Positions 31,139 through 39,664 are shown, counted from the stretch's first letter. The stretch is DNA of 64,000 bases from Bin87 sp965222895 (GCA_965222895.1 CBDCVB010000001.1:620001-684000); one strand, 5' to 3'. Notes: a model not told the origin generated them from the letters alone. A program made the numbers and translations.

Positions 31139-31209
31139 CCGTCCGGCTGCGAAAGTCGCATTGTCCCCAGCGCTCACGCGTACCCACTGCGTCAAACCAA
31201 ACCGGCCTA

Positions 31210-31320
31210 CTGTCATTGCGAGCGCAGCGTGGCAATCTCGTCGCCGCAGCAATGGTGGTTCGCCAACGTGTACTAAACCGCATCGAGATTGCCACGTCGC
31301 TGCGCTCCTCGCAATGACAG
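31210..31320. repeat. 111-bp palindromic GTCATTGCGAG repeat (MITE/REP-like)
   Basis: The left arm CTGTCATTGCGAGCGCAGCG continues as TGGCAATCTCG. The right arm is its reverse complement with two 3-base insertions, around a 43-base centre. This family of inverted repeats is known to be scattered in Dehalococcoidia and other bacteria. A single arm recurs at 63025. It lies between the thioesterase fragment and ISAs1 copy 2. Confidence 0.8.
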
Positions 31321-31347
31321 GTTAAAGTGGGTACGGGTGAGGCCGCC

Positions 31348-32580
31348 CAGGGCAATCGCGTCTTATCCGAGGAGGACTTTGCGCAGATAGTCCTGATTCC
31401 ATCCGGCGTTGAGCCGTTTGCCTTGGATGCCCACTTTCAAGGTTCTTTCGTTCTTCAACAAGTTGTGTCCAATCTGCCTCAGTGTGGCCAGGTTCTGTGG
31501 TCCGTGATCCTTGCGCACTCGACACTGGTCTTCGCGAAAGGTTACGTCCAACGTCCAGTGCAGTGAGTTTTCGATGCTCCAGTGGCTCCTGACGGCAGCC
31601 AGCAGTTGTTCCGCTGGGGCCGCCCGGCTGCTGATGTAGTAGCGGGGATGGCTGATGCCGCCCGCTCCGGTTTGACGGTGGCCCACCACTCTAACCGCCG
31701 CCTTCAGTTGCGGCCATTGACCCTGGGGGTCCAGATAGTCCAGGCAGTTTGCCTCCGTGATGGTCCAGCATTCCCGCCGTTCCACTCGTCCGTGTCCCTT
31801 GTCCACGGTTTGAGCATAGTCATAGGGCACACCGTCAAAACCCAACGCCTCGGCCCCCTCGAACAGGTCTCGGATGCCCTCATAGAGCTGACCCTGGTTC
31901 TCCTTCACCGCGAGCACGTAGTCGGCTCCACCGTCGGTGATCTGCTCGGCGATCTCCCGCTGGCATCCCATAGCGTCGATGGTTACGATGCAGTCGTGCA
32001 ACTCCAGCAACTCCAGCAGTTGGGGAATGGCGGTGATCTCATTGGACTGCTCTGCAGTCTTGACCGGGCCCAAAGTCAGGGCGTTCCGCGTGGCCCAGGC
32101 GCTGACCAGGTGTATGGCCCCCTGGTTACCCGCCCGATCATACGACCGTCGGGCCGTCTTCCCGTCAATGGCCACCACCGCACCCGGCAGCAGCTCTGCG
32201 ATGGCCTGGGTCCAGGACACGAAGCAGTTCTGCAACTGCACTGGGTCCAGCCGGGCGAAAACATCGCCGCAGGTGTCATGGGATGGGATGCCACTGGGCA
32301 ATTCCAGGAAGGTTTGAAACCAGGCCAGCTTGCTCTTGCCGAAGAGTTCGATATGGACCCAAGAATCGGCGCCGCAGATGGTGGCGCAAATGGCGATGGC
32401 AAGGATGTCCACCAGTTTGTGGCGTCGGGTGCGTTCCACCCGTGGGTCGTCCAGCTCAGCGAAATGATCGAGAATAGTTGCCTTGGGTGGTTGTGCCATG
32501 GTCCCCTGCCTCCACATCGGTCAACGGATCACGGCACGTTAGCATATTTCTAAAAATGTTATTAAGACGCGATTGCCCTG
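31348..32580 (-). mobile_element. ISAs1-family element, copy 2
   Basis: 1233 bases with the same 18-base terminal repeats as copy 1 but opposite orientation. The 10-bp target duplication TGAGGCCGCC is at 31338-31347 and 32581-32590. It inserted 17 bases upstream of the Rrf2 gene's -35 box without destroying the promoter. Confidence 0.95.
31363..32499 (-). CDS. ISAs1-family transposase, copy 2
   Basis: Intact 378-residue transposase, identical to copy 1 except for one residue (Gln instead of Glu in NQDYLRK, a G/C difference). The same catalytic residues are present: Asp in VAIDGKT, Asp in VTIDAMG, Glu in WSIENSLHW. The ATG at 32499 is preceded by CAGGGGACC. Being intact in two near-identical copies, it is probably still active. 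Confidence 0.93.
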   Translation of the reverse strand: MAQPPKATILDHFAELDDPRVERTRRHKLVDILAIAICATICGADSWVHIELFGKSKLAWFQTFLELPSGIPSHDTCGDVFARLDPVQLQNCFVSWTQAIAELLPGAVVAIDGKTARRSYDRAGNQGAIHLVSAWATRNALTLGPVKTAEQSNEITAIPQLLELLELHDCIVTIDAMGCQREIAEQITDGGADYVLAVKENQGQLYEGIRDLFEGAEALGFDGVPYDYAQTVDKGHGRVERRECWTITEANCLDYLDPQGQWPQLKAAVRVVGHRQTGAGGISHPRYYISSRAAPAEQLLAAVRSHWSIENSLHWTLDVTFREDQCRVRKDHGPQNLATLRQIGHNLLKNERTLKVGIQGKRLNAGWNQDYLRKVLLG

Positions 32581-32597
32581 TGAGGCCGCCAGCGTGG

Positions 32598-32626
32598 TTG
32601 GCATACTCGGGCGGAACGGTTATAAT
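32598..32626 (+). promoter_or_regulatory. Promoter of the Rrf2 gene
   Basis: TTGGCA (32598-32603), 17-base spacer, TATAAT (32621-32626), 23 bases before the GTG start. This is a strong sigma-70-type promoter, left intact by the nearby ISAs1 insertion. Confidence 0.75.
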
Positions 32627-32649
32627 CTGAACCAGACGGAGGTGGCGGT

Positions 32650-33120
32650 GTGCGCATCCCCATGAAAGTTGACTACGGCGTCCGTGCGTTGGTCGAGCTG
32701 GCCATGCACTACGGCGACATACCGGTGCAGACCGCGACCATCGCCTACCGGCAGGGTATCCCAGAGCCGTATCTGGAACGCCTGATGTCCACATTGAACA
32801 AGAGTGGATTCGTCCACAGCCGCCGCGGGCCCCAGGGCGGGCACCTGCTCGCACGCACCCCTTCTGACATCAACCTGTATGACATCATGCAGGAGCTAGA
32901 CGGCAACGCTTCACCACTGGATTGCCTGACACTCCCCACCGATTGCATGTTTGCCGATTCATGCGCCCAGAAAGAAATCTGGCAATCCGTTGAGGACTCC
33001 ATCCAGCAGGTGCTGGAAGCCACCACGTTGAGCCACCTCGCGGAGCGCCAAAGCGCCCTCATCGACGCGGCAGACCGGAGGGAAGCATTGCAGCCCGCCG
33101 AACCGCCGGTTCCCGTTTAG
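32650..33120 (+). CDS. Rrf2-family transcription regulator
   Basis: Winged-helix regulator of the Rrf2 family (IscR, CymR, NsrR). The 156-residue protein has KVDYGVRALVELAMHYGDIP at the N-terminus, a recognition region IAYRQGIPEPYLERLMSTLN, the wing SRRGPQGGHLLARTPSDINL, and a late cysteine cluster DCLTLPTDCMFADSCAQ (spacing x6 and x5). That cluster could hold an iron-sulfur cluster as in IscR. The start is GTG with GGAGGTGGCG before it. The gene stands just upstream of MoeB-type and CysM-type genes, so it may be a cysteine or sulfur-responsive regulator. That role is inferred. Confidence 0.88.
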   Translation: MRIPMKVDYGVRALVELAMHYGDIPVQTATIAYRQGIPEPYLERLMSTLNKSGFVHSRRGPQGGHLLARTPSDINLYDIMQELDGNASPLDCLTLPTDCMFADSCAQKEIWQSVEDSIQQVLEATTLSHLAERQSALIDAADRREALQPAEPPVPV

Positions 33121-33138
33121 TCACCAGGGCAGGTCTGC

Positions 33139-33166
33139 TTGACAACTCTGAAATTCGGGCGATAAA
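33139..33166 (+). promoter_or_regulatory. Possible promoter for the moeB-like/cysM-like genes
   Basis: TTGACA at 33139-33144, then 16 bases, then GATAAA at 33161-33166. It begins 18 bases after the Rrf2 stop and leaves a leader of about 200 bases before the MoeB-type start. I could not recognise a known riboswitch in that leader. Confidence 0.5.
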
Positions 33167-33379
33167 CTGACGAAATGCCGCTCCAGCAACTGCCATTTTG
33201 CAACTGCGCCTGTCCCTCCAAATAGGGGGCAGACGAATCAACGTTCGCCCCGCCTGCGCCCAGCAATTACCGCCTGACGGTTTTGGGGCTCGGGTTTTTC
33301 TTTGTAGCAACGGGCCGCGCCGTTCCCAGGCATGGCCGCGATCCGCAACCCAGGAACCGCCAACCGGGAGGAATCCGAA

Positions 33380-34228
33380 ATGGTCCAACCCCTTCGCTTG
33401 ACCCCAGATCAGGTCAAACGCTACAGCCGACACATCATCATGCAGGATGTGGGCAGCGCCGGCCAACGCAAGATGATGGAATCCAGCGCGCTGATTATCG
33501 GGGCTGGCGGCCTCGGCTCCCCCTCCGCCGTATACCTGTCGCTGGCCGGCGTCGGCAAAATCGGCATCGTCGATTTCGACGTGGTGGAGCTTTCCAACCT
33601 GCAGCGGCAGATTTTGCACCATACGCCCGACGTGGGTCGCCCCAAGGTGCAGTCGGCCAAAGACAACATCCTGTCCTACAACCCCGAAGTCGAAGTGGTA
33701 CTCCACGAAACCTGGCTCACCTCGGAAAACGCCTTTGACATCATCGGACAGTACGACATCGTCATCAACGGCGCTGACAACTTCGCCACGCGCTACCTGG
33801 TAAACGACGCCTGCTATCTGCTCAACAAACCGTTGATCGACGGCAGCATCCTCATCTTCGACGGCCAGGCCACCGTGTTCCTGCCGGGCGAGGGCTGCTA
33901 CCGCTGCCTGTTCCCGGCCCCGCCACCGCCCGGCATGGTGCCCAACTGCGCCGAAGCCGGCGTCCTGGGCGCACTGACCGGACTGGTCGGCTCAATTCAG
34001 GCCACCGAAGCCTTGAAGCACATCCTCGGCATCGGCGAGAGTCTGTCCTCCCGACTGCTGGTTATCGACGCCCTGAGTATGCAGTTCCGCGAAGTGCGTT
34101 TGCGGCGCAACCCCAGCTGCCCGCTCTGTGGCGACAACCCCACCGTCACCGAACTCATCGACTACGAAGTTTTCTGTGGCGTGGCCGAAATTCCGGAACC
34201 CGCCGCCATCGCGGCCGGCGCAGTGTAA
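33380..34228 (+). CDS. moeB: MoeB/ThiF-family E1-like adenylyltransferase
   Basis: ATP-dependent enzyme that adenylates the C-terminal Gly-Gly of a ubiquitin-like sulfur carrier (MoaD, ThiS, CysO). The 282-residue protein shows RYSRHIIMQDVGSAGQRKM, the nucleotide loop GAGGLGSP at 41-48, and VDFDVVELSNLQRQILH. NGADNFATRYLVNDACYLLN supplies the conserved Asp-x-x-x-x-Arg region. Two zinc CxxC pairs (CYRCLFP and CPLCG) are present. No rhodanese domain is attached. A strong GGGAGGA supports the ATG at 33380. It is followed 41 bases later by a CysM-type synthase, so the probable client is a CysO-like carrier, but no such gene is in the window; molybdopterin or thiamine synthesis remain possible. 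Confidence 0.88.
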   Translation: MVQPLRLTPDQVKRYSRHIIMQDVGSAGQRKMMESSALIIGAGGLGSPSAVYLSLAGVGKIGIVDFDVVELSNLQRQILHHTPDVGRPKVQSAKDNILSYNPEVEVVLHETWLTSENAFDIIGQYDIVINGADNFATRYLVNDACYLLNKPLIDGSILIFDGQATVFLPGEGCYRCLFPAPPPPGMVPNCAEAGVLGALTGLVGSIQATEALKHILGIGESLSSRLLVIDALSMQFREVRLRRNPSCPLCGDNPTVTELIDYEVFCGVAEIPEPAAIAAGAV

Positions 34229-34269
34229 CCTCCTCCGTTCTCACCTCTCGCCGCTGTGGAATTGCATCC

Positions 34270-35220
34270 ATGCCCGCCAAGGCAACATACAAGGGAATCC
34301 TGGCCACCATTGGCGACACGCCGCTGGTGGAGTTGCAAAACCTGACCCCCAACCCCAACGTACACATCTACGCCAAGTTGGAAGGACAGAACCCCACCGG
34401 CAGCGTGAAAGACCGCATCGGCCTCAGGATGATCGAACTCGCCGAGGCGGATGGCGAGATTACTCCCAACCGAACCATCCTGGAGCCCACTTCCGGCAAT
34501 ACCGGAATCTCCCTTGCTTTGGTCGGCCGGCTGAAGGGTTACAAAGTCAAGGTCGTCATGCCCGAGAACGTGTCGCCCGAACGCACCATGCTGCTGGAGG
34601 CCTACGGTGCGGAGATTGTCTACTCGGACGGCACCCTGGGCACCAATGGCAGTGTGGTCATGGCCCAGGAAATTGTGGAAAAGAATCCGCACGACTACCT
34701 GATGCTTTACCAGTACGGCAACGAGGGTAACCCGGAGGCTCACTACCAGGGCACCGGTCAGGAAATCGTCGAGGCCCTGCCCGACGTGGACGTGTTCGTG
34801 GCCGGCCTGGGCACCGGCGGCACCCTAATGGGCAACGCCCGCCGCCTCAAGGAGCACCGCAGCGACATCAAAATCATCGCCGTTGCGCCGGAACCCGACG
34901 ACTTCATTTCCGGCCTGCGCCGCCTCGAAGACGGCTTCATCCCGCCCATCCTGGACATCAGCCTGCTGGACAACCGCCTCCTCGTCAACAGCTTCGATTC
35001 CTTCTACATGACCAAGCAGCTGCTGGACAAGGAAGGTATCTTCGCCGGCATCTCTTCCGGGTCGGTCATCGCCGGCGCCCTGAAACAGGCTGACCGAATG
35101 GAAGGCGGCAACGTGGTGTGCCTGCTGGCGGACGGCGGGTGGAAATACCTGAGCAGCCAACTCTGGACCAAGGACTACGAAACCCTGGCCAAAGAAACCC
35201 AGGGCAAAATCTGGTGGTAA
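34270..35220 (+). CDS. cysM: PLP-dependent cysteine synthase, CysM type
   Basis: Fold type II PLP enzyme forming cysteine. Visible motifs: KLEGQNPTGSVKDR with the PLP lysine at residue 47, EPTSGNTGISLAL (phosphate-binding loop, 74-79), AGLGTGGTLMGNARRLK, and FAGISSGSVIAGAL. The 316-residue length and the wording of the PLP loop (EGQNPTGSVKDR) resemble the actinobacterial CysM that uses O-phosphoserine and a CysO thiocarboxylate donor. The adjacent MoeB-type gene fits that route. Use of O-acetylserine with free sulfide cannot be ruled out. An Rrf2 regulator lies upstream. Confidence 0.88.
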   Translation: MPAKATYKGILATIGDTPLVELQNLTPNPNVHIYAKLEGQNPTGSVKDRIGLRMIELAEADGEITPNRTILEPTSGNTGISLALVGRLKGYKVKVVMPENVSPERTMLLEAYGAEIVYSDGTLGTNGSVVMAQEIVEKNPHDYLMLYQYGNEGNPEAHYQGTGQEIVEALPDVDVFVAGLGTGGTLMGNARRLKEHRSDIKIIAVAPEPDDFISGLRRLEDGFIPPILDISLLDNRLLVNSFDSFYMTKQLLDKEGIFAGISSGSVIAGALKQADRMEGGNVVCLLADGGWKYLSSQLWTKDYETLAKETQGKIWW

Positions 35221-35383
35221 CCAACCCCGCAAACCCACGCACCGACGGGCGGCGCCTCCAAAGCGCCGCTACTTTTCATTGCTCCCCGCGCCGCAACCAT
35301 TGAGCCGCCTCTCCCTTGATGGGTGAGGGTTAGGGTGAGGGCCGGACCCCGAGCCTCACTACCCGCAACACCCGCCTCCTGTA

Positions 35384-35412
35384 TTGCTCCGACCCTACGC
35401 CAATGCTATAAT
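35384..35412 (+). promoter_or_regulatory. Promoter of the nusA operon
   Basis: TTGCTC (35384-35389), 17 bases, TATAAT (35407-35412), with TGC before the -10 giving an extended -10. It lies about 165 bases before nusA and upstream of the leader hairpin. Confidence 0.65.
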
Positions 35413-35486
35413 GTCGCGAAACATCGCCCTGTTGTGGGATGGCAGCAACCCGGACGCAGCCGATCCCCAACGAGAGGTTTATTGGG

Positions 35487-35519
35487 ACAAGTAAGCGGGG
35501 CGCAAACCCGCTTACTTGT
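35487..35519 (+). promoter_or_regulatory. Leader hairpin (attenuator-like) upstream of nusA
   Basis: ACAAGTAAGCGGG (35487-35499) pairs perfectly over 13 bases with CCCGCTTACTTGT (35507-35519) around the loop GCGCAAA, followed by TTAAAG. Hairpins with such loops are common ahead of rimP-nusA operons and may act as premature terminators. Here it precedes nusA directly. The regulatory role is inferred. Confidence 0.55.
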
Positions 35520-35576
35520 TTAAAGCCTCGTGGGACATGCACAAAATAAACGAACCTCAACCAGCGGGGGACCACG

Positions 35577-37376
35577 ATGAAAAGCGATTTCATGATGGCA
35601 TTAAATCAGCTATCCGCTGAACGTGGTCTGGCCAAAGACCAGGTGCTAAGTGCCATCGAAGTTGCCCTGGCCTCGGCATTCCGCCGTGATGACCCGGCGG
35701 GCGGGCAAAATCTGTCCGTAAAACTTAACCCCAACACGGGTGACATCAGCATCTTCGCACTGCGCACCGTGGTCGATGAGGTGGAATCCCCGGAAACTGA
35801 AATCATCCTCGCCGAAGCGCGGGCAACTCGCCCCAACATTCAGGTGGGCGACGAAATCGCAGAGTCCGAAGAAGTCCCTCACGACGCCAGCCGGATCGCC
35901 GCCCAAACCGCCCGCCAAGTCATCATGCAGCGCCTGCGGGAAGCGGAGCGGGAAAAGATTTTCGAGGAATACTCCGCCTATGAGGGCGAGCTGATTAACG
36001 GCAACATCGAGAGCGTCGAAAAAGGCCCCACGGTATTCGTCAATCTGAACCCCCATCAGGCCCAGAACCAGAACCGCGCGCGCGGAATCATGCGTCCCGA
36101 CAACCAGGTCGGCAACGAGCGGTACCGCAAGGGTCAAAACCTCAAAGTATTGCTGGTTGAAGTGCAGCAAACCCCCCGCGGCCCCGAAGTCGTGGTCAGC
36201 CGCTCCCATCGGGACCTCCTCCGTCGGCTCATGGAGTCGGAAGTGCCCGAAATCGGCAACGGTACCGTGGAAATCCGCGCCATCGCCCGCGATCCCGGAG
36301 TCCGGAGCAAAGTCGCCGTGGCATCGCACCAGGAAGGAGTTGACCCGGTTGGCTCCTGCATCGGCTTGCGCGGCAACCGCATCCAGAGCATCGTCAACGA
36401 ACTCCAGGGCGAAAAAATCGATGTCATTGAGTGGGACTCGAACCCCCGTGTCCTGATTGCCCGGGCGTTGAGTCCGGCCGACGTGACCGCCGTGGAAGTC
36501 GTCGCGGACGAAAGCACCGCCTACGTGGTGGTGCCAGAAAATCAAATGTCGCTCGCCATCGGCCGGGACGGTCAAAACGCCCGTCTCGCCGCCCGCTTGT
36601 CCGGCTGGCGCCTGGACATCAAGAACGTTGAACAGTGGAGTGCCCTCCGAGCGGCGCGCGCTGCTGAAGCTGCCCGTGCTGAGGCGACCCGCCTCGCTGA
36701 AGCGGAAGTCGTCGCCGCCCAAGAAGCCCGACGCGCCGCCGAAGCAGCAGAAATGGCCGGCGCCATGCCCGTCGCCGAGGCGGCGGCAGCCGCAATCGCC
36801 GAGACTGGCCTCGTTACAGAAGCGACAGGCGCTGGCGAAGTCGTTGAAGTTGTCGCCCAGGTTGAGGCTGCCATCGAAGCGGCTGTCCCGGCCCTCGTCG
36901 AAGAACTCGCCCCACCAGAGACCATCGTTCCTGAACCGGTAGCCACGGAATCCGCAGTCGTGGAAGCCGTCGCGGCCCCGGTCGAAGCAGAGCCGGAGAT
37001 TGACGAGGACGCGCTCCTCGATGCGCTCATCGCCGCCGAAGAATCGGCAGCCGTGGAGCCCGCCATCGCCGCGGCTAACCAACCCGCCGGCGTGGGTCTC
37101 AGCGTCGATGCCCTGGACGACCTGACCATCGAAGATGTCATCGACGACGAATCGGCTGAATTCGACGACGAGGAAGAGGAAGAAGAGCTGCCCGAAGACA
37201 TGGGCGACCTGCTGGCCGGGTTGCCTAGTCTCGCCCCCGACGCCGGCAAGATTCGGTTCGCCGAAGACATTGTTGGCGATTTCAGAGGCGGCGAGGGACG
37301 ACGACGACGCGGTGGCGGCGCTCGTCGCGGTGGCAACGTTCCCGGTGCCCGTGGGCCGGGTGCTCGCCGTCGGTAA
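35577..37376 (+). CDS. nusA: Transcription termination/antitermination factor NusA, extended
   Basis: RNA polymerase-binding factor controlling pausing, termination and antitermination. Domains of the 599-residue protein: NTD (1-125, MALNQLSAERGLAKDQVLSA), S1 (about 138-205, ELINGNIESVEKGPTVFVNL), KH1 (about 215-290, VGSCIGLRGNRIQSIVNELQ) and KH2 (about 295-355, MSLAIGRDGQNARLAARLSG). The conserved core ends near residue 360. A 240-residue extension follows: an Ala/Glu/Arg helix-rich stretch, an acidic tract (EFDDEEEEEELPEDMG), and a basic Gly/Arg tail (GRRRRGGGARRGG). This tail is unlike the AR repeats of E. coli NusA. It heads the classic nusA-ylxR-infB-rbfA-truB operon. Confidence 0.95.
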   Translation: MKSDFMMALNQLSAERGLAKDQVLSAIEVALASAFRRDDPAGGQNLSVKLNPNTGDISIFALRTVVDEVESPETEIILAEARATRPNIQVGDEIAESEEVPHDASRIAAQTARQVIMQRLREAEREKIFEEYSAYEGELINGNIESVEKGPTVFVNLNPHQAQNQNRARGIMRPDNQVGNERYRKGQNLKVLLVEVQQTPRGPEVVVSRSHRDLLRRLMESEVPEIGNGTVEIRAIARDPGVRSKVAVASHQEGVDPVGSCIGLRGNRIQSIVNELQGEKIDVIEWDSNPRVLIARALSPADVTAVEVVADESTAYVVVPENQMSLAIGRDGQNARLAARLSGWRLDIKNVEQWSALRAARAAEAARAEATRLAEAEVVAAQEARRAAEAAEMAGAMPVAEAAAAAIAETGLVTEATGAGEVVEVVAQVEAAIEAAVPALVEELAPPETIVPEPVATESAVVEAVAAPVEAEPEIDEDALLDALIAAEESAAVEPAIAAANQPAGVGLSVDALDDLTIEDVIDDESAEFDDEEEEEELPEDMGDLLAGLPSLAPDAGKIRFAEDIVGDFRGGEGRRRRGGGARRGGNVPGARGPGARRR

Positions 37377-37728
37377 TCAGGTAAGCGCCATTCCGAAAGC
37401 GCGACACATCCCGGAACGTAGCTGCGTCGCCTGTGGTCGTAAACTCGCCAAAGGCGAGTTGATCCGGCTCGTCCGCACGCCCGGCGGTCCAATCCTGGTG
37501 GACGAATCCGGTCGGCAAAATGGCCGCGGCGCCTACGTCTGCCACCAGGCAATCTGCTGGGAAAAAGCCCTGACCAAACGGGCCCTTGAACGCAGCCTCC
37601 GTGGTCCAGTCTCCGCCGAGGACCTGAATGTACTGAGGCGATACTTTATCGAAACTTTCACATCTTGCCCCGCCAACAATGGGTCTGGCGATTCCGGCAA
37701 CGCAGCAACCACACACGGGCGACGCTAA
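37360..37728 (+). CDS. ylxR: YlxR/RnpM-type RNA-binding protein (DUF448)
   Basis: Small nucleic-acid-binding protein that lies between nusA and infB in many bacteria and, in B. subtilis, modulates RNase P. Core motif ERSCVACGRKLAKGELIRLV, then GRGAYVCHQAICWEKALTKR. The start is unclear: in-frame GTG codons at 37351 and 37360 both overlap the end of nusA, and no ATG is available. A C-terminal extension after FIETFTSC is Gly/Asn-rich and not part of the domain. The overlap suggests translational coupling to nusA. Confidence 0.85.
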   Translation: MLAVGNQVSAIPKARHIPERSCVACGRKLAKGELIRLVRTPGGPILVDESGRQNGRGAYVCHQAICWEKALTKRALERSLRGPVSAEDLNVLRRYFIETFTSCPANNGSGDSGNAATTHGRR

Positions 37729-37781
37729 CCGCGTAACCCAACCGGAACGCCAGTCGCTCCGTTGATGAAGAGGTGTTGAAT

Positions 37782-39590
37782 ATGACCACTGAACAACGCC
37801 AGGCGGGTAACCGAAACCCCCGTCGTGGCGAAGTACGCCGCAATACACCCCGGTCCCTCACCCTGCCGGATTCACTAACCGTCAAGGAACTGGCCGAGTT
37901 GCTCGACCAATCCGACGTGGATGTTATCAAGCAGTTGATGCGCCACGGGATTATGGTGTCCGTCAACCAGGCCATCGACTACCAGGTGGCCACCGTTGCC
38001 GCCGCCGCCTACAGTGTGCGTACCCGACAGGCCGACACCGCCGGCGAAACCGGCGCCCTCACCGCCAACCTGGGTGTTGAAAACGACGCGGACATGAAGC
38101 AGCGGCCCCCGGTGGTCACCATCCTGGGCCACGTTGACCACGGCAAAACCAGCCTGCTGGACTACATCCGCAACTCATCCGTGGTTGACAAGGAAGCGGG
38201 CGGCATAACCCAGCACATCGGCGCCTATCAGGTCGAACGCGATGGGCAGCCGATAACTTTCCTCGACACACCCGGCCATGCCGCTTTCACCGCCATCCGC
38301 TCTCGCGGCGCCCGCGTCACCGACATCGCAGTCCTGGTGGTTGCCGCTGACGATGGCATCATGCCCCAAACCGACGAAGCCATCTCCCACGCCAAGGCTG
38401 CTGAGGTTCCCATCGTCGTCGCCATCAACAAGATGGACCTGCCCGACGCTCAGCCCGATGTCATCTATCGCCAGCTCAGCGAGCGCAACCTTCTGGTCGA
38501 ACAGTGGGGCGGCGACGTTATCGCCGTGTCGCTGTCGGCCCAAACCGGCAATGGCGTGGGCGACCTGCTGGAAAACCTCTCCGTGCTTGCCGAGGTTCTG
38601 GAGCTCAAGGCCAATCCCGACCGCTCCGCCGCCGGCGTCATCATCGAAGCCACCCTGGACCGACGCCGTGGGCCAACGGCAACCGTGCTGATACAAACCG
38701 GAACCCTGCGCGTCGGCAATCAGATCGTGGCCGGCGGATCCTGGGGACGGGTCCGCGCCATTGCCGACGAACGCGGCGACCCCATGGATGTCATCCTGCC
38801 CGGCTCCCCCGGCGTCATTACCGGGTTGAACGCCACGCCGGAAGCCGGCGACATTCTGCAGGTGGTTTCCGACGACCGAACCGCCCGCCAAATCGCCACC
38901 CGACACGGCCAACGCACTGGCACCGGCAACCTGGATACCGTCCTCACCTTGGACAACGTGGTCAAACAGATCGATGCCGGCGACGTGAAAGAACTGGTCC
39001 TGGTCGTAAAGGCCGATGTGCAGGGTAGTGTGGAAGCGGTCACCCAATCCGTTGAAAAACTGTCTGAAGGCGACGTCAAGGCCCGCGTCATTCACTCCGG
39101 TTCCGGCTCAGTCAGCGATTCCGACGTCCAGCTGGCGGCGGCGTCCCACGGAATCGTAATCGCGTTCAACGTCGGTTTTGAGATTGGCGCTGAACGAACC
39201 GCCGACCGTCTTGGCGTCGAAGTTCGTAACTACCAGATAATCTACCGCTTGTTGGAAGACGTCGAACAGGCGCTACAGGGAATGCTGGAGCCCGTTTTCG
39301 AGGCTGTTACAATCGGCCGCGCCGAAGTCCGGGAAATCTTCGAAGGCCGCCGTGGTGTTCGCATCGCCGGTTGTCGCGTGCTGGACGGACGCATCGTGCG
39401 CGACAGTTCGGTACGCATCATGCGAGACGATAAGCAGGTGTTGGAAGGCGCAATCTCCAGCCTCCGCCACTTCCGCGACGAGGTTAACCAGGCTACTGCC
39501 GGCACCGAATGCGGCATCGTGCTCAACGGTTTCAACGACTATGCTGAAGGCGATGTTATCGTGGCGTACCGCATGGAGCGCGCCAACTAA
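37782..39590 (+). CDS. infB: Translation initiation factor IF-2 (short form)
   Basis: GTPase that recruits fMet-tRNA to the 30S subunit. The 602-residue protein has a small N-terminal IF2-N domain (SLTVKELAELLDQSDVDVIK), then the G domain with GHVDHGKT at 116-123, DTPGHAAF and NKMD. Domains II-IV follow (GVIIEATLDRRRGPTATVLI, LVLVVKADVQGSVEAVTQSV, RNYQIIYRLLEDVEQALQG). It lacks the long N-terminal extension of enterobacterial IF-2, as in other compact bacterial forms. I took the ATG at 37782 (AGAGGTG just before) over a GTG nine bases earlier. Confidence 0.96.
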   Translation: MTTEQRQAGNRNPRRGEVRRNTPRSLTLPDSLTVKELAELLDQSDVDVIKQLMRHGIMVSVNQAIDYQVATVAAAAYSVRTRQADTAGETGALTANLGVENDADMKQRPPVVTILGHVDHGKTSLLDYIRNSSVVDKEAGGITQHIGAYQVERDGQPITFLDTPGHAAFTAIRSRGARVTDIAVLVVAADDGIMPQTDEAISHAKAAEVPIVVAINKMDLPDAQPDVIYRQLSERNLLVEQWGGDVIAVSLSAQTGNGVGDLLENLSVLAEVLELKANPDRSAAGVIIEATLDRRRGPTATVLIQTGTLRVGNQIVAGGSWGRVRAIADERGDPMDVILPGSPGVITGLNATPEAGDILQVVSDDRTARQIATRHGQRTGTGNLDTVLTLDNVVKQIDAGDVKELVLVVKADVQGSVEAVTQSVEKLSEGDVKARVIHSGSGSVSDSDVQLAAASHGIVIAFNVGFEIGAERTADRLGVEVRNYQIIYRLLEDVEQALQGMLEPVFEAVTIGRAEVREIFEGRRGVRIAGCRVLDGRIVRDSSVRIMRDDKQVLEGAISSLRHFRDEVNQATAGTECGIVLNGFNDYAEGDVIVAYRMERAN

Positions 39591-39664
39591 CCACCGGTTC
39601 GGTGGCGCTATGACCGCCAACTCCGGCCGGCGCCACCGAGAACCCACCCTGGGAAGCGACACTT

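Larger units (their letters stand above)
35221..35576. other. Leader/intergenic region before nusA
   Basis: Contains a G-rich repeat-like stretch (GGGTTAGGGTGAGGGCCG at about 35327-35344, related to one near 51403), a promoter at 35384-35412, and a strong hairpin at 35487-35519. No rimP gene, which usually precedes nusA, is present. Confidence 0.6.

Noticed and set aside
33121..33379. Leader before the MoeB-type gene considered as a riboswitch
   Set aside because: No known riboswitch core could be recognised; only a promoter-like sequence is supported.
35646..37082. Long open frame antisense to nusA (478 residues)
   Set aside because: The sense strand encodes clear NusA domains; the antisense product has no family signature.
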